DNA of 19,966 nucleotides from Palsa-661 sp035535015 (lineage in GTDB: Bacteria; Actinomycetota; Acidimicrobiia; Acidimicrobiales; UBA8190): the NCBI GenBank assembly GCA_035535015.1, contig DATLQU010000001.1, forward strand, positions 1 through 19,966, written 5' to 3'. The translations under genes were made by a program, and so were the position numbers. Below the pieces are notes generated by a model. That model did not search any database, was not told where the DNA came from, and worked only from the letters and a program-made list of their open reading frames with translations. Positions 1-8,900 of this stretch are shown here, piece by piece (position 1 is the first letter of the stretch; every line of letters starts with the position of its first letter).

Positions 1-74
1 GAAGTGACGACTACCGCGAAAAATCGGTCGATGTCGACGATCGCAAGGAGACGCCGGACATCGCTCTCAGTCAT
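1..74 (-). CDS. N-terminal fragment of an unidentified protein, cut by the window edge
   Basis: Reading the minus strand from an ATG at 74 gives 24 open codons beginning MTESDVRRLLAIVDIDRFF and running off the window. The composition looks protein-like: an acidic start, then an amphipathic stretch and a hydrophobic FFAVVV patch. A GTG directly precedes the ATG and could be the start instead. No strong ribosome binding site is visible, only a GGAG about 25 bases upstream. I do not recognise the family. It lies outside the left end of the IS, so it may be native sequence next to the insertion. It could also be chance. Confidence 0.3.
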   Translation of the reverse strand, partial: MTESDVRRLLAIVDIDRFFAVVVT

Positions 75-112
75 CACGGCGGTGTTCGTCGCTGCTCCGA
101 GCCTGACTGAAC

Positions 113-124
113 GTGAAGGGTCCA
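113..124 (+). repeat. Left terminal inverted repeat of the IS (GTGAAGGGTCCA)
   Basis: This matches the reverse complement of 1412-1423 over 12 of 12 bases. It lies 171 bases beyond the transposase stop codon. It is taken as the left end of the IS. Confidence 0.5.
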
Positions 125-295
125 AGAACGCGAAGTGGCGCGGTTTCTGTGGATGGGTGCAGCAGGGTCGGAGAGTTCCGGATCAGGGGATGGCTTGCCG
201 GGCGCGAGCGGTAGAGCCTGTTTGCTGCTCGAGAGCGGAGGGCTCGGCTGCAGAGCCGGAGCGGTGTCGTCAAGATTGCCTGCGGCGACGTGTGG

Positions 296-1357
296 TCAGG
301 CAGCCCGCTCGTACTCGTGGACGATGCCGCCGAGGATGTCGCGACGAGCGATAGGGCCGCCCTCGGGAGCGGTGACCGGGTGGGGAACTGGCTGGGCGAG
401 CTGAAGGCCGCGGTGCGGTCTCGCTTCGTTGTAGTGGCGGACGTACTCGTCGAGCACCGATTGGAAATGTCGTCGTGAGACGACGAGGAGATGGTCGAGG
501 CACTCCTGGCGGATAGTGCGGACGAACCGCTCGGCAAAGGCATTTGCTCGAGGCGAACGCACCGGGGTGCGGATGGTCTTGATACCGATCGAGGCGGACA
601 CGGCGTCGAAGCTGGCGGTGAACTTGGTGTCCCGGTCGCGGATGAGGAACCGGAAGTGCCGGCCGGCATCTTCGAGGTCGGCAGCGAAGTTGCGGGCGAC
701 CTGGGTCACCCACGGGCCGTTCGGGTTGGTGGTGACTCCGAGGACGTGGACGACACGTCGCTCCAGCTCGATCACGAACGGCACGTAGTACCGGCGGAGC
801 AACACGGTGTCGACATGGAAGAAGTCGGTGGCGATGATGCCTTTGGCCTGGGCAGAGAGGAATTCGCTCCACGTGGGACCTTCTCGTCGGGGAGCCGGTG
901 GGAGACCATGACGGCGCAGGACCATCGCCACGCTCGTCTTCGACACCGTGATACCAAGCTTCTTGAGCTCGCCGACGATCCGGAGATATCCCCACCGGGG
1001 ATTCTCCCTGGCCAGGCGGCAGATCAGCTCGACGGTCTGTTTGGGAAGTGCCGGACGACCTGGTCGGCGGTGCGGGTAGGTCCAGCGCCTGCGGACGAGC
1101 GCACGGTGCCACCCGAGGATCGTCTGCGGCGTGACGAGGAACGATCCCCAGAGCTCACGGGGTACGAGACGGGCCAGGAGGGCGATCAGGGCACGGTCGG
1201 ACCAGGTGAAGCGGGGACGGGTGACCTGGCGACGAAGCACGGCCAGTTGGTGCCGCCAAACAACGATCTCGGCATCCTTGGCCGCGGTGTCCGACCAGTG
1301 GACGCGAACGACCTCGAGCACGCGCCGGAACAAACGGTAGAGAAGAGACAGGGCCAC
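296..1357 (-). CDS. IS transposase with rve integrase core (IS3/IS481-like DDE enzyme)
   Basis: This 353-residue protein catalyses transposition of the surrounding IS. The N-terminal third is a basic helix-turn-helix region: VVWRHQLAVLRRQVTRPR near residue 35, then PQTILGWHRALVRRRW near residue 80. An integrase core follows. The catalytic triad is visible as Asp178 (IIATDFFHVDTV), Asp241 or Asp243 (LIRDRDTKF) and Glu276 (ANAFAERFVRT), with the usual spacing of about 34 between the last two. The C-terminal HYNEARPHRGL motif is typical of this group. I chose the GTG at 1357 because homologous transposases begin at the equivalent of ALSLLYRLFRRV. The reading frame is open further upstream to 1615, but that extension is low-complexity and crosses the inverted repeat. 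The frame is intact, so the enzyme is probably functional. Confidence 0.87.
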   Translation of the reverse strand: MALSLLYRLFRRVLEVVRVHWSDTAAKDAEIVVWRHQLAVLRRQVTRPRFTWSDRALIALLARLVPRELWGSFLVTPQTILGWHRALVRRRWTYPHRRPGRPALPKQTVELICRLARENPRWGYLRIVGELKKLGITVSKTSVAMVLRRHGLPPAPRREGPTWSEFLSAQAKGIIATDFFHVDTVLLRRYYVPFVIELERRVVHVLGVTTNPNGPWVTQVARNFAADLEDAGRHFRFLIRDRDTKFTASFDAVSASIGIKTIRTPVRSPRANAFAERFVRTIRQECLDHLLVVSRRHFQSVLDEYVRHYNEARPHRGLQLAQPVPHPVTAPEGGPIARRDILGGIVHEYERAA

Positions 1358-1411
1358 GAAAGGAGCCTCACCGAGGGTGAAGTGGCTGGTCAAACCCGGT
1401 CGGAGGGTTTC

Positions 1412-1423
1412 TGGACCCTTCAC
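1412..1423 (-). repeat. Right terminal inverted repeat of the IS
   Basis: The sequence TGGACCCTTCAC is the exact complement of the left repeat at 113-124. It lies 54 bases upstream of the transposase GTG, leaving room for a promoter inside the element. Confidence 0.5.
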
Positions 1424-1554
1424 CCGTACGAGTGAGCTGGAGCAACTGGAGCAACCGGACGAAGGCGAGGTAGAGGAAGGAGAGCGCCTTAGCGCAGTCT
1501 TGTCGGCGGGCGCAGTCCGCCGAAAGTCCAGCTGAGGGCCCTCGGATGGGATTT

Positions 1555-1620
1555 CCGGCACCCACAGGTTTATGGACCCTTCAAGATGAGCCCGGATGAG
1601 CTTTTCGGCACCCACAGGGT
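1555..1620. repeat. 13-bp direct repeat flanking a third copy of the IS-end motif
   Basis: CGGCACCCACAGG occurs at 1556-1568 and again at 1606-1618. Between them, 1573-1583 is another TGGACCCTTCA, the core of the IS inverted repeat. The block lies between the IS and the stop codon of the DUF779 gene. It may be the real outer end of the IS, or the end of an older related insertion. Confidence 0.6.
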
Positions 1621-1629
1621 TCGTTGAGA

Positions 1630-2094
1630 TTACGGCGCAATAGTCGGAGTCGCTTCCCCACGCATCCGGGCCCTACGCAACGCTTCGGGCAGTTGCTGCG
1701 AGCCACGGGAGCGGAGGGCCGACACCGATTCCGGCACCTCACACGCAGGCCGTGCTGGCCGGTCGATTGGGGCACCGGCTCGATCGCGCAGGACGAACCG
1801 ACATCCGTACTCTGTCTCGATCGACATCGACTCGGCCATCAGGCCATCCTCGACATCGACGACGAAGCCGTCGTCGCCGGGATAGAGAGCGCGCAAATAC
1901 GCCGGAGCGAAGACGACAACCCCCGCGACCTCACCGACGGACTCGCTGTCGGGTCCAGGCCAGAAGTCTTCGTAGAGGAACGGTGCGGTCGACTCGCAAC
2001 AGCCCGTCCCGATCGTGAACACAAGCGTGCCGCGACGATCGCGCGCCGCCTGTTCGACGACGCTCGCTGCCGCGACGGTGCCGGTGACTTTCAA
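1630..2094 (-). CDS. DUF779 family protein paired with aldehyde dehydrogenase
   Basis: A 154-residue protein. The core from about residue 5 to 105 matches the DUF779 pattern as I know it: TLVFTIGTGCCESTAP with a Cys-Cys pair, then FLYEDFWPG, VVVFAPAYLRALYPGD and MSIETEYGCRFVLRDR. The family is a small partner of aldehyde dehydrogenases; its biochemical role is unknown to me. The start is a TTG whose TTGA overlaps the stop of the upstream dehydrogenase gene, so the two are probably translationally coupled. The last 45 or so residues extend past the usual family end. The stop lies only about 10 bases from the repeats at the IS edge, so the tail may have been altered by insertion. Confidence 0.8.
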   Translation of the reverse strand: MKVTGTVAAASVVEQAARDRRGTLVFTIGTGCCESTAPFLYEDFWPGPDSESVGEVAGVVVFAPAYLRALYPGDDGFVVDVEDGLMAESMSIETEYGCRFVLRDRAGAPIDRPARPACEVPESVSALRSRGSQQLPEALRRARMRGEATPTIAP

Positions 2095-3599
2095 ATGTTG
2101 CCGCTCAAAGCTGAGAAGTGCAGGTAGCCGCTGCGGTCAGTGGCCGTATTCTGCCAGACGTGCTTGATCTGGCGATACTCGTTGTAGCCGTAGTCACCGA
2201 GCTCCCGCCCGATGCCCGACTGCTTGTACCCACCGAACGGCTGCGTCGGGGTGATCATGTGGTAGTCGTTGATCCACACAGTGCCGGTGCGCATGTTCGC
2301 GGCGACCGAGTGTGCCCGCTCGAGGTTCCTCGACCACACACCGCCGCCGAGACCGTAGATCGAGTCGTTCGCTATCTTGATCGCCTCGTCGTCGGAGTCG
2401 AACGGGATCACGCACAGCACGGGGCCGAAGATCTCTTCCCGCGCGATCTTCATTGAGTTGTCGGCCTCAAAGATCGTGGGAAGGAAGTACGCGCTCTGAT
2501 CGAGCCCGACGGCCAGGTTCGTGGGCTTGGTGCCACCACATAGCAGCTTGGCGCCCTCATCGAGCCCCAGCTTCACGTAGCGTTCGGTCGTGTCGACCTG
2601 GCTAGGCGCGACGAGCGGTCCTAGGTCGGTGGCCATGTCCATGTTGTCGCCGATGACGATCTTCGCGGCTCGCTCCACGAGCAAGCCGACGAACTCGTCG
2701 TAGATCTTGCGCGAAACTAACGCACGCGTTCCCGACTCGCAGACCTGGCCGTTGTGGAAAAACGTTCCCCACAGCACGCCGGCGGCGGCGAGGTCGAGGT
2801 CGGCGTCGTCGAGCACGATGTTCGCCGACTTGCCGCCGAGCTCCAGCGTCACCTTCTTTACGGTGCCGGACGCGAGCTGCATGATGCGCCGCCCGACCTC
2901 CGTCGAACCGGTGAACGCCACCTTGTCAACGAGTGGGTGCTGCGCGAGCTCCTCGCCAGCGCTGCCACCAGGGCCCGTGATCAAATTCACGACTCCCGGC
3001 GGGATATCCGCTTCCGCGAGCGCCTTCACCATTTCGATCGCGCTGAGCGAGGTGAAGCTCGCCGGCTTGAGCACGACACAGTTGCCGGCCGCGATCGCAG
3101 GACCGATCTTCCAACCGGCCATAAGGAACGGAAAGTTCCACGGCACGATGCCACTGCATACGCCAAATGGCTCGCGCCGTACGATGCTCCTGGCGGGTGG
3201 AAAAGGACTCTCTCCGCGCTCGATGACATCTGGCTCATTCTCAGCGCAATCGGCAAACGCCTGGAAGGTCGAGACCGCTCCCGGAACATCGGCAAACATC
3301 GCCTTCTTAATAGTTCCGCCCCCATCGCGCGCCTCGATCTCGGCGATCTCCTCGCTACGCCCGTTGATGATCTCGGCGGCCGCGCGCAGCTTCGCGGCGC
3401 GTTCGTTGCCCGACATTTTCGACCAGGGCCCGTCGTCGAATGCCTTGCGCGCGGCTTCCACGGCACGCCTGGCGTCCTCGCGGCCGGCCTTGGCGACGTC
3501 GGCGATTTTCTCGCCCGTCGAGGGTGCATAGGTGGGAAAACTCTCGCCCGATTGTGCGTCGACCCACGCACCATCGATGAACAGCTGCGTGTCGCCCAT
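2091..3599 (-). CDS. NAD(P)-dependent aldehyde dehydrogenase
   Basis: A 502-residue soluble enzyme of the normal family length, oxidising an aldehyde to the carboxylic acid with NAD(P)+. The visible landmarks are the PWNFP motif at 153-157, Lys178 in VVLKPA for cofactor binding, FTGSTEVGR near 229-237, the general base Glu253 in TLELGGK, and the nucleophile Cys287 in NGQVCESGTR. EEIFGP follows, and FGGYKQSGIGRELG lies near the C-terminus. The ATG at 3599 is preceded by a strong GAGAGGAG ribosome binding site. It is the first gene of a two-gene operon with the DUF779 gene, overlapping it by 4 bases. Pairing with DUF779 suggests a small aldehyde such as acetaldehyde, but the substrate cannot be read from the sequence. 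Confidence 0.93.
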   Translation of the reverse strand: MGDTQLFIDGAWVDAQSGESFPTYAPSTGEKIADVAKAGREDARRAVEAARKAFDDGPWSKMSGNERAAKLRAAAEIINGRSEEIAEIEARDGGGTIKKAMFADVPGAVSTFQAFADCAENEPDVIERGESPFPPARSIVRREPFGVCSGIVPWNFPFLMAGWKIGPAIAAGNCVVLKPASFTSLSAIEMVKALAEADIPPGVVNLITGPGGSAGEELAQHPLVDKVAFTGSTEVGRRIMQLASGTVKKVTLELGGKSANIVLDDADLDLAAAGVLWGTFFHNGQVCESGTRALVSRKIYDEFVGLLVERAAKIVIGDNMDMATDLGPLVAPSQVDTTERYVKLGLDEGAKLLCGGTKPTNLAVGLDQSAYFLPTIFEADNSMKIAREEIFGPVLCVIPFDSDDEAIKIANDSIYGLGGGVWSRNLERAHSVAANMRTGTVWINDYHMITPTQPFGGYKQSGIGRELGDYGYNEYRQIKHVWQNTATDRSGYLHFSALSGNI

Positions 3600-3634
3600 C
3601 GCGACTCCTCTCAGAATGGATCTGCTATTCGGTT

Positions 3635-3664
3635 AGTGTAAATGCTCATCGAAATCGACACCAA
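3635..3664 (-). promoter_or_regulatory. Possible sigma-70-type promoter of the aldehyde dehydrogenase operon
   Basis: On the minus strand, TTGGTG (3664-3659) and TACACT (3640-3635) are separated by 18 bases. TACACT fits TANNNT, the form seen in many actinobacterial -10 boxes. The -10 lies about 35 bases upstream of the dehydrogenase ATG. The match at -35 is only partial. Confidence 0.4.
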
Positions 3665-3711
3665 CGTGCCGAAGCGCCGTACCTGACCGGGCATGGTCGC
3701 GGGTCGAGCTC

Positions 3712-3978
3712 TCAGCTCGCCAGGTACCGCTCCAGGGCGCGTCGAATGACCTCGCTGGTCGTCGTGTGCTCCTCGCTTGCCCGGGTGTCCAATGCCCGCC
3801 GGACCTCGGGAGGGAGCCGGACAGCAGTCAGCCCGGCCGGTTCGTCACCGAGGGAGGGACGCCCGACGCGGCGACGTAGGCGGGATGGATCGAGCCCGGC
3901 CCTGGACTTCTTCTCGGCCTGCTGCCAGAACTCGTCGTCCATTGTCTGGCCGGTCTTCGCCCTTTTGGGTTCGGTCAT
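3712..3978 (-). CDS. Ribbon-helix-helix (CopG/Arc-like) antitoxin or repressor
   Basis: An 88-residue protein. The C-terminal half is a ribbon-helix-helix DNA-binding fold: strand GLTAVRLP at about 50-57, helix PEVRRALDTRASEE and helix TTSEVIRRALERYLA to the end. The N-terminal half is polar (DDEFWQQAEKK) and probably binds the partner protein. The ATG at 3978 overlaps the stop of the upstream toxin-like frame as ATGA. It is preceded at 8 bases by AGGAGG inside that gene. The order and overlap match the intact pair at 17029-17576. It would repress the pair's promoter and neutralise the toxin, but its toxin gene is frameshifted. Confidence 0.8.
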   Translation of the reverse strand: MTEPKRAKTGQTMDDEFWQQAEKKSRAGLDPSRLRRRVGRPSLGDEPAGLTAVRLPPEVRRALDTRASEEHTTTSEVIRRALERYLAS

Positions 3979-4207
3979 GGCAGAAGCCTCCTGTAGTTGC
4001 GCCGCATCGGCATGGGGTGGAACGCGATCTCCTCATCGTCCTCGTCGACGGCCGTCATGACTTCCAAGATGGAGCCGGCGGTGTCGGGCCGAGGTAGAGC
4101 ACATAGGGGTCGTCGGGGTCGTCATAGGCCACAAGCGCGTTGTTGATGGCATGGAGGATGTCTTCGGAGCTGCAGCCATGCTTGAAAGCAGAGCTCCGGA
4201 TCTCCAC
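3975..4207 (-). pseudogene. Frameshifted toxin-like gene partnered with the downstream RHH gene
   Basis: The frame from GTG at 4207 reads VEIRSSAFKHGCSSEDILHA and continues to LYLGP, then leaves the family pattern and stops at 4061. If one base is restored in the CCC run at 4086-4088, the reading continues from LYLGP into DTAGSILEVMTAVDEDDEEI and then FHPMPMRRNYRRLLP. It ends at a TGA that overlaps the ATG of the antitoxin gene. The restored product resembles the intact toxin-like protein at 17029: both have GPD, a hydrophobic acidic strand, then H-x-M-P and a basic end. The start is uncertain, since the frame is open to 4303 and no good ribosome binding site is visible. It is either a decayed gene or a sequencing error at a C run. 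Confidence 0.7.
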
Positions 4208-4338
4208 CAGAGTATTGGTTAACGAAATCCCTGGAGTAGCGAGCTCCGAGGTAGCAGGATCGTCGTGTGGCCACGCTGAGGATCCGAGAAGCTGCCATCT
4301 CAATCCAGCACGTCACCTGGGGCAATTGCAACAACCCG

Positions 4339-4444
4339 TTGCGGTTGCAACAGTGTAGGAAATCGGGAGCAATAGTGTGGGAAATGGCCAGGTTCAGGCG
4401 CGGTCGCGTCCCAGGTATGAGGAGTTTTGTCAGTAGCCCACCCA
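4339..4444 (+). repeat. Dispersed repeat, copy 1 (two 22-bp units plus about 53 bp)
   Basis: After a TTGCG box, two imperfect 22-bp units start at 4348 and 4370 (CAACAGTGTAGGAAATCGGG and CAATAGTGTGGGAAATGGCC, each followed by two more bases). The copy ends in TGTCAGTAGCCCACCCA. The second copy at 15704 has the same units and ends in TGTCGGAAGCCCACCCA, and from the first unit to this end both copies are exactly 97 bases long. Repeated binding units next to an end are a feature of some IS ends, for example the IS21 family, so this may be an IS relic. No transposase lies beside it. Confidence 0.75.
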
Positions 4445-4450
4445 ACCCAC

Positions 4451-4482
4451 CCACCCATCCACCCATCCACCCATCCACCCAT
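4451..4482 (+). repeat. Microsatellite of four CCACCCAT units
   Basis: Four perfect 8-bp CCACCCAT units are preceded by degenerate CCCACCCAACCCAC and followed by CAGGGGGG. The array starts at the outer edge of dispersed repeat copy 1 and probably grew by slippage from its CCCACCCA end. It is non-coding, and its length may vary between strains. Confidence 0.85.
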
Positions 4483-4756
4483 CAGGGGGGCCCGTCGGTG
4501 GCAGGGGCATCCGACGAGGGGACATTCAGCCGGACCTGACGGTCTCTGGTGCCGGCCCTCGGGGATCACAGGAGAGATACCCGATCAATGGGCCGGTCTG
4601 AGGTCGGTCGAGAAGCTGGAGACTGGTCATTTGTCACCAGAACCAAACCGTAGAAGGGCAAATAGGGCTCGTGCCGGGAGGCAATAAGGCCGGAAAGGGG
4701 CCCGGCGTCGGGGTCACCAATTCCGAGGGTTTCGTAGTTGCGGCGAGGAGCGACCC
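4483..4756. other. Non-coding stretch downstream of jetD
   Basis: Together with the repeats to its left, this completes a gene-free stretch of about 450 bases (4304-4756). I see no convincing gene on either strand and no clear terminator hairpin after the jetD stop. A weak ATTTG...CAAAT inverted pair lies near 4629-4663. Confidence 0.5.
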
Positions 4757-5983
4757 TCAGCCGGTCAGGTCGCCGACGAGTTGCTCCAAAAGGGACTCTT
4801 CGTGCACGGCCCGTCCCGCTCGTTCCATGGCCGCCGTCAGCTCGGAGTCCCACATGGCGTCGACCGGCCGACCGTCCAGTCCGGGCAGCTCCACCAGCCC
4901 GGCACCGGCGGCGGCGAGAGCCGAGTCGTAGTCGGCCCGGCTCATCCGCCACGGCGACGCCCCGAAAGCCCCGATGATCCGGTTGGCGATGGCCACCCCG
5001 GGCCAGTCGAAGTCACCGCGGTAACGGATGGCTGCTCCCACCGCCACGAGACGCTCGAGCAGCATGGTCACCACCAGCGTGGGATTACCGGCGGTGCACA
5101 CCATGGCCGCTCCCGTGCCGGCGTCCATGGCCGCCTCGAGGACGCGGGGGTTCTCACACACCCAGACCGTCATCCGGGGAGCCACGAAGCGGTCAATCCG
5201 CTGGAGGTCGCGCAGGGTCAGGTGCGACTCGCACCCGGCATCGCTCCGGACCCGGACCGCGGTCGCCGCCACTCCGTCACCCGGCGGACGCAGTCCCAAG
5301 GTGAGCACGGTGGTGGACACTTCGTCGCTCAAGACCCCGACCCGCGCCCACAGCGTCCGACGTCCGGCCGGGGTCTCGGGGAACGAGGTATCCACCTTGA
5401 GAGCCACCGCTCGGAGCACCAGCGCCGCGAGCACCGTCCCGTCGTCGAGGGCGTGACTGCTACCGACCACCGCCGAGGCCAACTCTGTTCGTCCCCGGGG
5501 CGGCCCGTCCCCGGGCAGCCGTGCCAGGCAGCGGACGGCGGCCGCCAACACGGGCGAGACCCGTGACGCCGGTACCCGTGCCACGACGGGCCGGATGCTC
5601 TGGAGCCAGCTCTCCACCCAAGGTTCGGCGTCCAACCCCGACGACGCCAGGTCGGCGCGGACGGCGTCCCAGACGGCGGTTCGTCGCGTGGCCGCCGCCG
5701 CTCGCTCGCCCGGTCGGTTCACGAGCGGACCTCGTCGCGCCGCCGTCTCGGCCACCAGTCCCGATCCGATTCCCGTCTCCCGCAGGCGGGTGTCGAGGCG
5801 CACCAAGTCGATCCGCACCCGGCCGCCGTCGATGGGGCGACCCATCAACCCGGCCAAGGCGAACCGGGCCGGGCGGTCGAGCCCGTCGAGGGTGACCACG
5901 CCGTGCACCTCCAAGCCATTGCGCTGGAGCCGTTCGGCCACCACGTCCCACAGGGGGGCCAGAGCCGGGTCGTCGAGCGTCAT
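4757..5983 (-). CDS. jetD: Wadjet nuclease subunit JetD (TIGR02679, DUF2399 Toprim)
   Basis: A 408-residue protein. JetD homologues are Toprim-fold nucleases, related to topoisomerase VI and Spo11, that cut closed circular DNA once the SMC motor has extruded it. The metal-binding Toprim residues are visible: Glu277 in WVCENPRVLEAA, and Asp324 and Asp326 in RYRGDFDWPGVAIA, the family signature. The N-terminal 230 residues would contain the DNA- and JetC-contacting part. I chose the ATG at 5983. It follows the jetC stop by 10 bases and has TTTGAGG as its ribosome binding site. The frame is open further upstream, but only inside jetC. It is the last gene of the jetABCD operon, and all key residues are present, so the nuclease should be active. 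Confidence 0.92.
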   Translation of the reverse strand: MTLDDPALAPLWDVVAERLQRNGLEVHGVVTLDGLDRPARFALAGLMGRPIDGGRVRIDLVRLDTRLRETGIGSGLVAETAARRGPLVNRPGERAAAATRRTAVWDAVRADLASSGLDAEPWVESWLQSIRPVVARVPASRVSPVLAAAVRCLARLPGDGPPRGRTELASAVVGSSHALDDGTVLAALVLRAVALKVDTSFPETPAGRRTLWARVGVLSDEVSTTVLTLGLRPPGDGVAATAVRVRSDAGCESHLTLRDLQRIDRFVAPRMTVWVCENPRVLEAAMDAGTGAAMVCTAGNPTLVVTMLLERLVAVGAAIRYRGDFDWPGVAIANRIIGAFGASPWRMSRADYDSALAAAGAGLVELPGLDGRPVDAMWDSELTAAMERAGRAVHEESLLEQLVGDLTG

Positions 5984-5993
5984 GAGCGGTACC

Positions 5994-8900
5994 TCAAAGT
6001 CCAACCAGGTGGCGCTGTTGGCCGTCCCACCGGTAATGGACCAAGGCCACACCCGGAGCTGCCGGCTCGCGCAGCGCCTCGTAGATCTCGAGGCTGGGCA
6101 CATCGGCGAAGCAACCCCACATACGTTCGCTGGTCAGCATGAAGTCGAGATCGAGGTCGATGAGCAGCTTCAACAGCCGGCCGTGTGTGGGCTCGTCGAC
6201 CTTGGCAAAGGCGTCGTCGAGCAGCAGCAGGCGCGGGCAGCCTGCTCCCAGAGCGTCGTAGTGGGCCGAGGCCGCGGCGAAAAGGGCCAGATACGAAAGC
6301 ACCCGTTGCTCCCCCTGCGACAGCCCCAGACGTTGGGAGAGCGTCCGCACGGAACCCGGTCGCCCGTCGTCAACCACCTGCACCGTGAACCGGTGCCACC
6401 GGCGATAGTCGAGAGCTTGGCGCAGGTGCTCCAGGTAGCCGAGAGCTGGCTCCTTCTCGCGTTGGGTCCGGATCAGCTCCATCAGGGCGTCGCGGAGTTC
6501 CGCATCCTCGTCGACCGAGCGGGGCGCCCTCACCAAGAGCTCGACGACGCGCCGGGTGACGGTCGATTCCTCGGCGTCGGCGCGCCAGTCCAGATGCGCG
6601 CCTATGCCATGGGACGTCCGGACGGCGGAGAGCGCCCGGTTGGCGGCCTGCACCAGATCGTGGGCCTCGAGCAGCCGCTCGCGTAACTCCTCGCCCAGCT
6701 CGCCCAGAAGAAACCGCTCGATGACCTCCCGCTCGCTGGCCGCCAGCCTCTCGGCCGCCTCGGCCGCCTCGGCCCCCACCCGGACCGCCACGGCCGGAAG
6801 GGGCTGACGCCCGGTGTCGTCGACCACGTGGAAGAACTTGACACCGTCCTCCTCACCGAAGACGACGTCGTAGCCGCCGGCCAGGCCGTCCTCGAGCTCG
6901 CGTAGCCGGTTGAGTACGACTTGATCGGATACCGGTTCACCGTCGGCGATCCGACTCAGCAGCGCTCGTCCGGCGGCGGCCATGTCCGTCGCGTCCCATT
7001 CCCACTCCCCGACCCCGGCGGCCGCGCTCACACCGGGGAGCACGCCCACCCGGGTCAACTTTTCCCCCTCGGAGAGGACGAGTCCGGCCGCCGTGACCAC
7101 GGAGGAGGAGGAGGCGGCGGCGGCCTCGACGGCCTGGCCCTCCGCTCGGGCCAGTTCCTGAGCCCGTCGCGACGCCTCGGGGTAGTCCCGCTGGGCGGCG
7201 TCGCGCCGCTGCGTCCAGGCGGCGATTGCGTCGAGCACCTCGGCCACCGTGGCGCCGACAGCCTCCTCCAGAGCGGCCAGCGAGGCTGCTTCGTCGTGAT
7301 GGTCCCGACGATGGGCCGCCGCTCGCCGCTCGGCCAAAGCGGCCGCCTCGTACCGCTGCACCCGGCGCTCGTCGGCCTCGGCCGCCTCGGCGCGCCGGTC
7401 CTTGTACTCCTCCCAGAGCCGCTGCCAGGCCCGGAGCTCACGGGCCAGATCGCCGGCCGCCCGGGCGATGGCGTCCAAGGCCTCGAGGGCCACCGGCAGG
7501 GACTCGAGGCCGGCGGCATGGGCCAGCTCGCTCGTGGCCCGGGCCGCCGTGGTGCGGGCCTGCTCGGCCGTCCGCCGGTCGTTGTCGTGGCGGGCCCGGG
7601 CATCGCCGGCCACGCCGGCACGCGCCCGGGCCGTCCACGCCGACTGACGGACGTCGGCGTCACTGGGAAGGGTGGCCAGTAGGCCGTCCAACAGCTCCCG
7701 CCACGCCTGCGCCTGGCGCCAATGCCGGTCGGCCCCTTCGGCCGCAGCCCGCAAGCCGTCGCACTGGAGCGCCAGATCGGCCAGTTGCCGTTCCCGGGTG
7801 GCCCGTCGGGCGGCGGCACCGAGGTACTCCGATTGCCCCTTGCGCCACGCCCCATGAATCGGTCCCAGGGACCACCGACCGTCGAGGGCCACCCACGGGT
7901 GACGGTCCTGCTCTCCGAGACCCACGGTGCGCAGGAGCCGCGCCACGTGGGGGCGCTGCGCCACCAGCACGTCGGCCAGGGTGGAGACGCCGTCGGGGAG
8001 CACCGGCGCGTCGCCACCCAAGATGACGTCCTGGGTGGCGGGATGAACCACCATACCGTCGTGGGCTACCCAGGCATCGAGCAGTCCGGAGGCTTCGAGG
8101 GCCGCCTCCAGCCCGACGCGGTCGCTCTCGGCCGTGTCCGGCGCCACATCGACCAGCTCGTAGAACGGCGCTCCCGATCGCAGGTCGCGCTCGGCCTGGC
8201 GGAACCGTGATTCCGGTGGCGTGGCCTCTTCGACCCCTTCCAGGGCGTCGCGTTCGGCTTCCTTCTCCTGCAGGGAGTGCTGGGCCAGATCGAGCGCTGA
8301 CCGGGCTCTCCCCTCCGCGCCGCGAGCCGTCTCGGTCAGCGGGGCCAACAGGGCCCGGGCTGCTTGCGGCACCGCCTCGAGCTCCTCGTCCTCGGCCCCA
8401 CCCTGGCCGAGCAGCCGGTGAAGGTTCTCCCAATCGGGGGTGGGACTGTCCGGAGCGACGAGATCGACGCCCGGCCACGCCCGTACAGCGGTCCGCCAGG
8501 ACCGGCTGGCGGTCACCCACGCCTCGGCGGCCTGGTCCGCTTCGGCCTGGCGGTGAGCCAGCTCCTGCTCCGAGCGGGCGGCTCGTTCATCGGCGCGTTC
8601 GGCTTGGTCCCTGGCCCCGGCGGCCGACACCGCCAACCGTCGCATCTGTTGGGCCGCCCGCCTCCGACCGTCGGCCACGTCGACGGCGACGGCGATGCCT
8701 GGGGCATCGTCGGGAACGACCGCCTGGTCGATGGCGGCTTCACGGGCCAGAGCGACGAGCCCGGCCCGCGCCGCCTGGACCTGCCTTTCGGCGGCTTCCC
8801 ACCGGGCCACGGCCCGGCCGTGGTCGTCGGCCGCCTGCCGGGCGGCACTCTCGAGTCCGGTCGCAGCAACCTCGGCCGATTGGGCCGCCTGCTCCTTGGC

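Larger units (their letters stand above)
113..1423 (-). mobile_element. Insertion sequence with DDE integrase-type transposase; ends provisional
   Basis: The transposase gene is bracketed by a perfect 12-bp inverted repeat, GTGAAGGGTCCA at 113-124 and its complement at 1412-1423. This gives an element of about 1.3 kb, a normal size for a one-gene IS. The inner bases next to each repeat also agree loosely (AGAAC against GAAAC). A further copy of the TGAAGGGTCCA core at 1573-1583, plus a 13-bp direct repeat around it, means the true right end could lie as far out as about 1620. I could not find a convincing target-site duplication. Confidence 0.5.

Noticed and set aside
491..1435. Long plus-strand open frame of 314 codons across the IS
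   Set aside because: It is antisense to the transposase and acidic low-complexity; the minus frame has the DDE residues.
2754..3641. Plus-strand open frames opposite the aldehyde dehydrogenase
   Set aside because: High-GC shadow of a clear minus-strand enzyme with catalytic Cys and Glu.
4438..4482. CRISPR-like or protein-repeat reading of the CCACCCAT array
   Set aside because: Units are contiguous 8-mers with no spacers and no surrounding gene, so it is a simple microsatellite.
4566..4952. Minus-strand 128-codon frame overlapping the jetD 3' end
   Set aside because: It overlaps jetD in another frame and has no recognisable domain.
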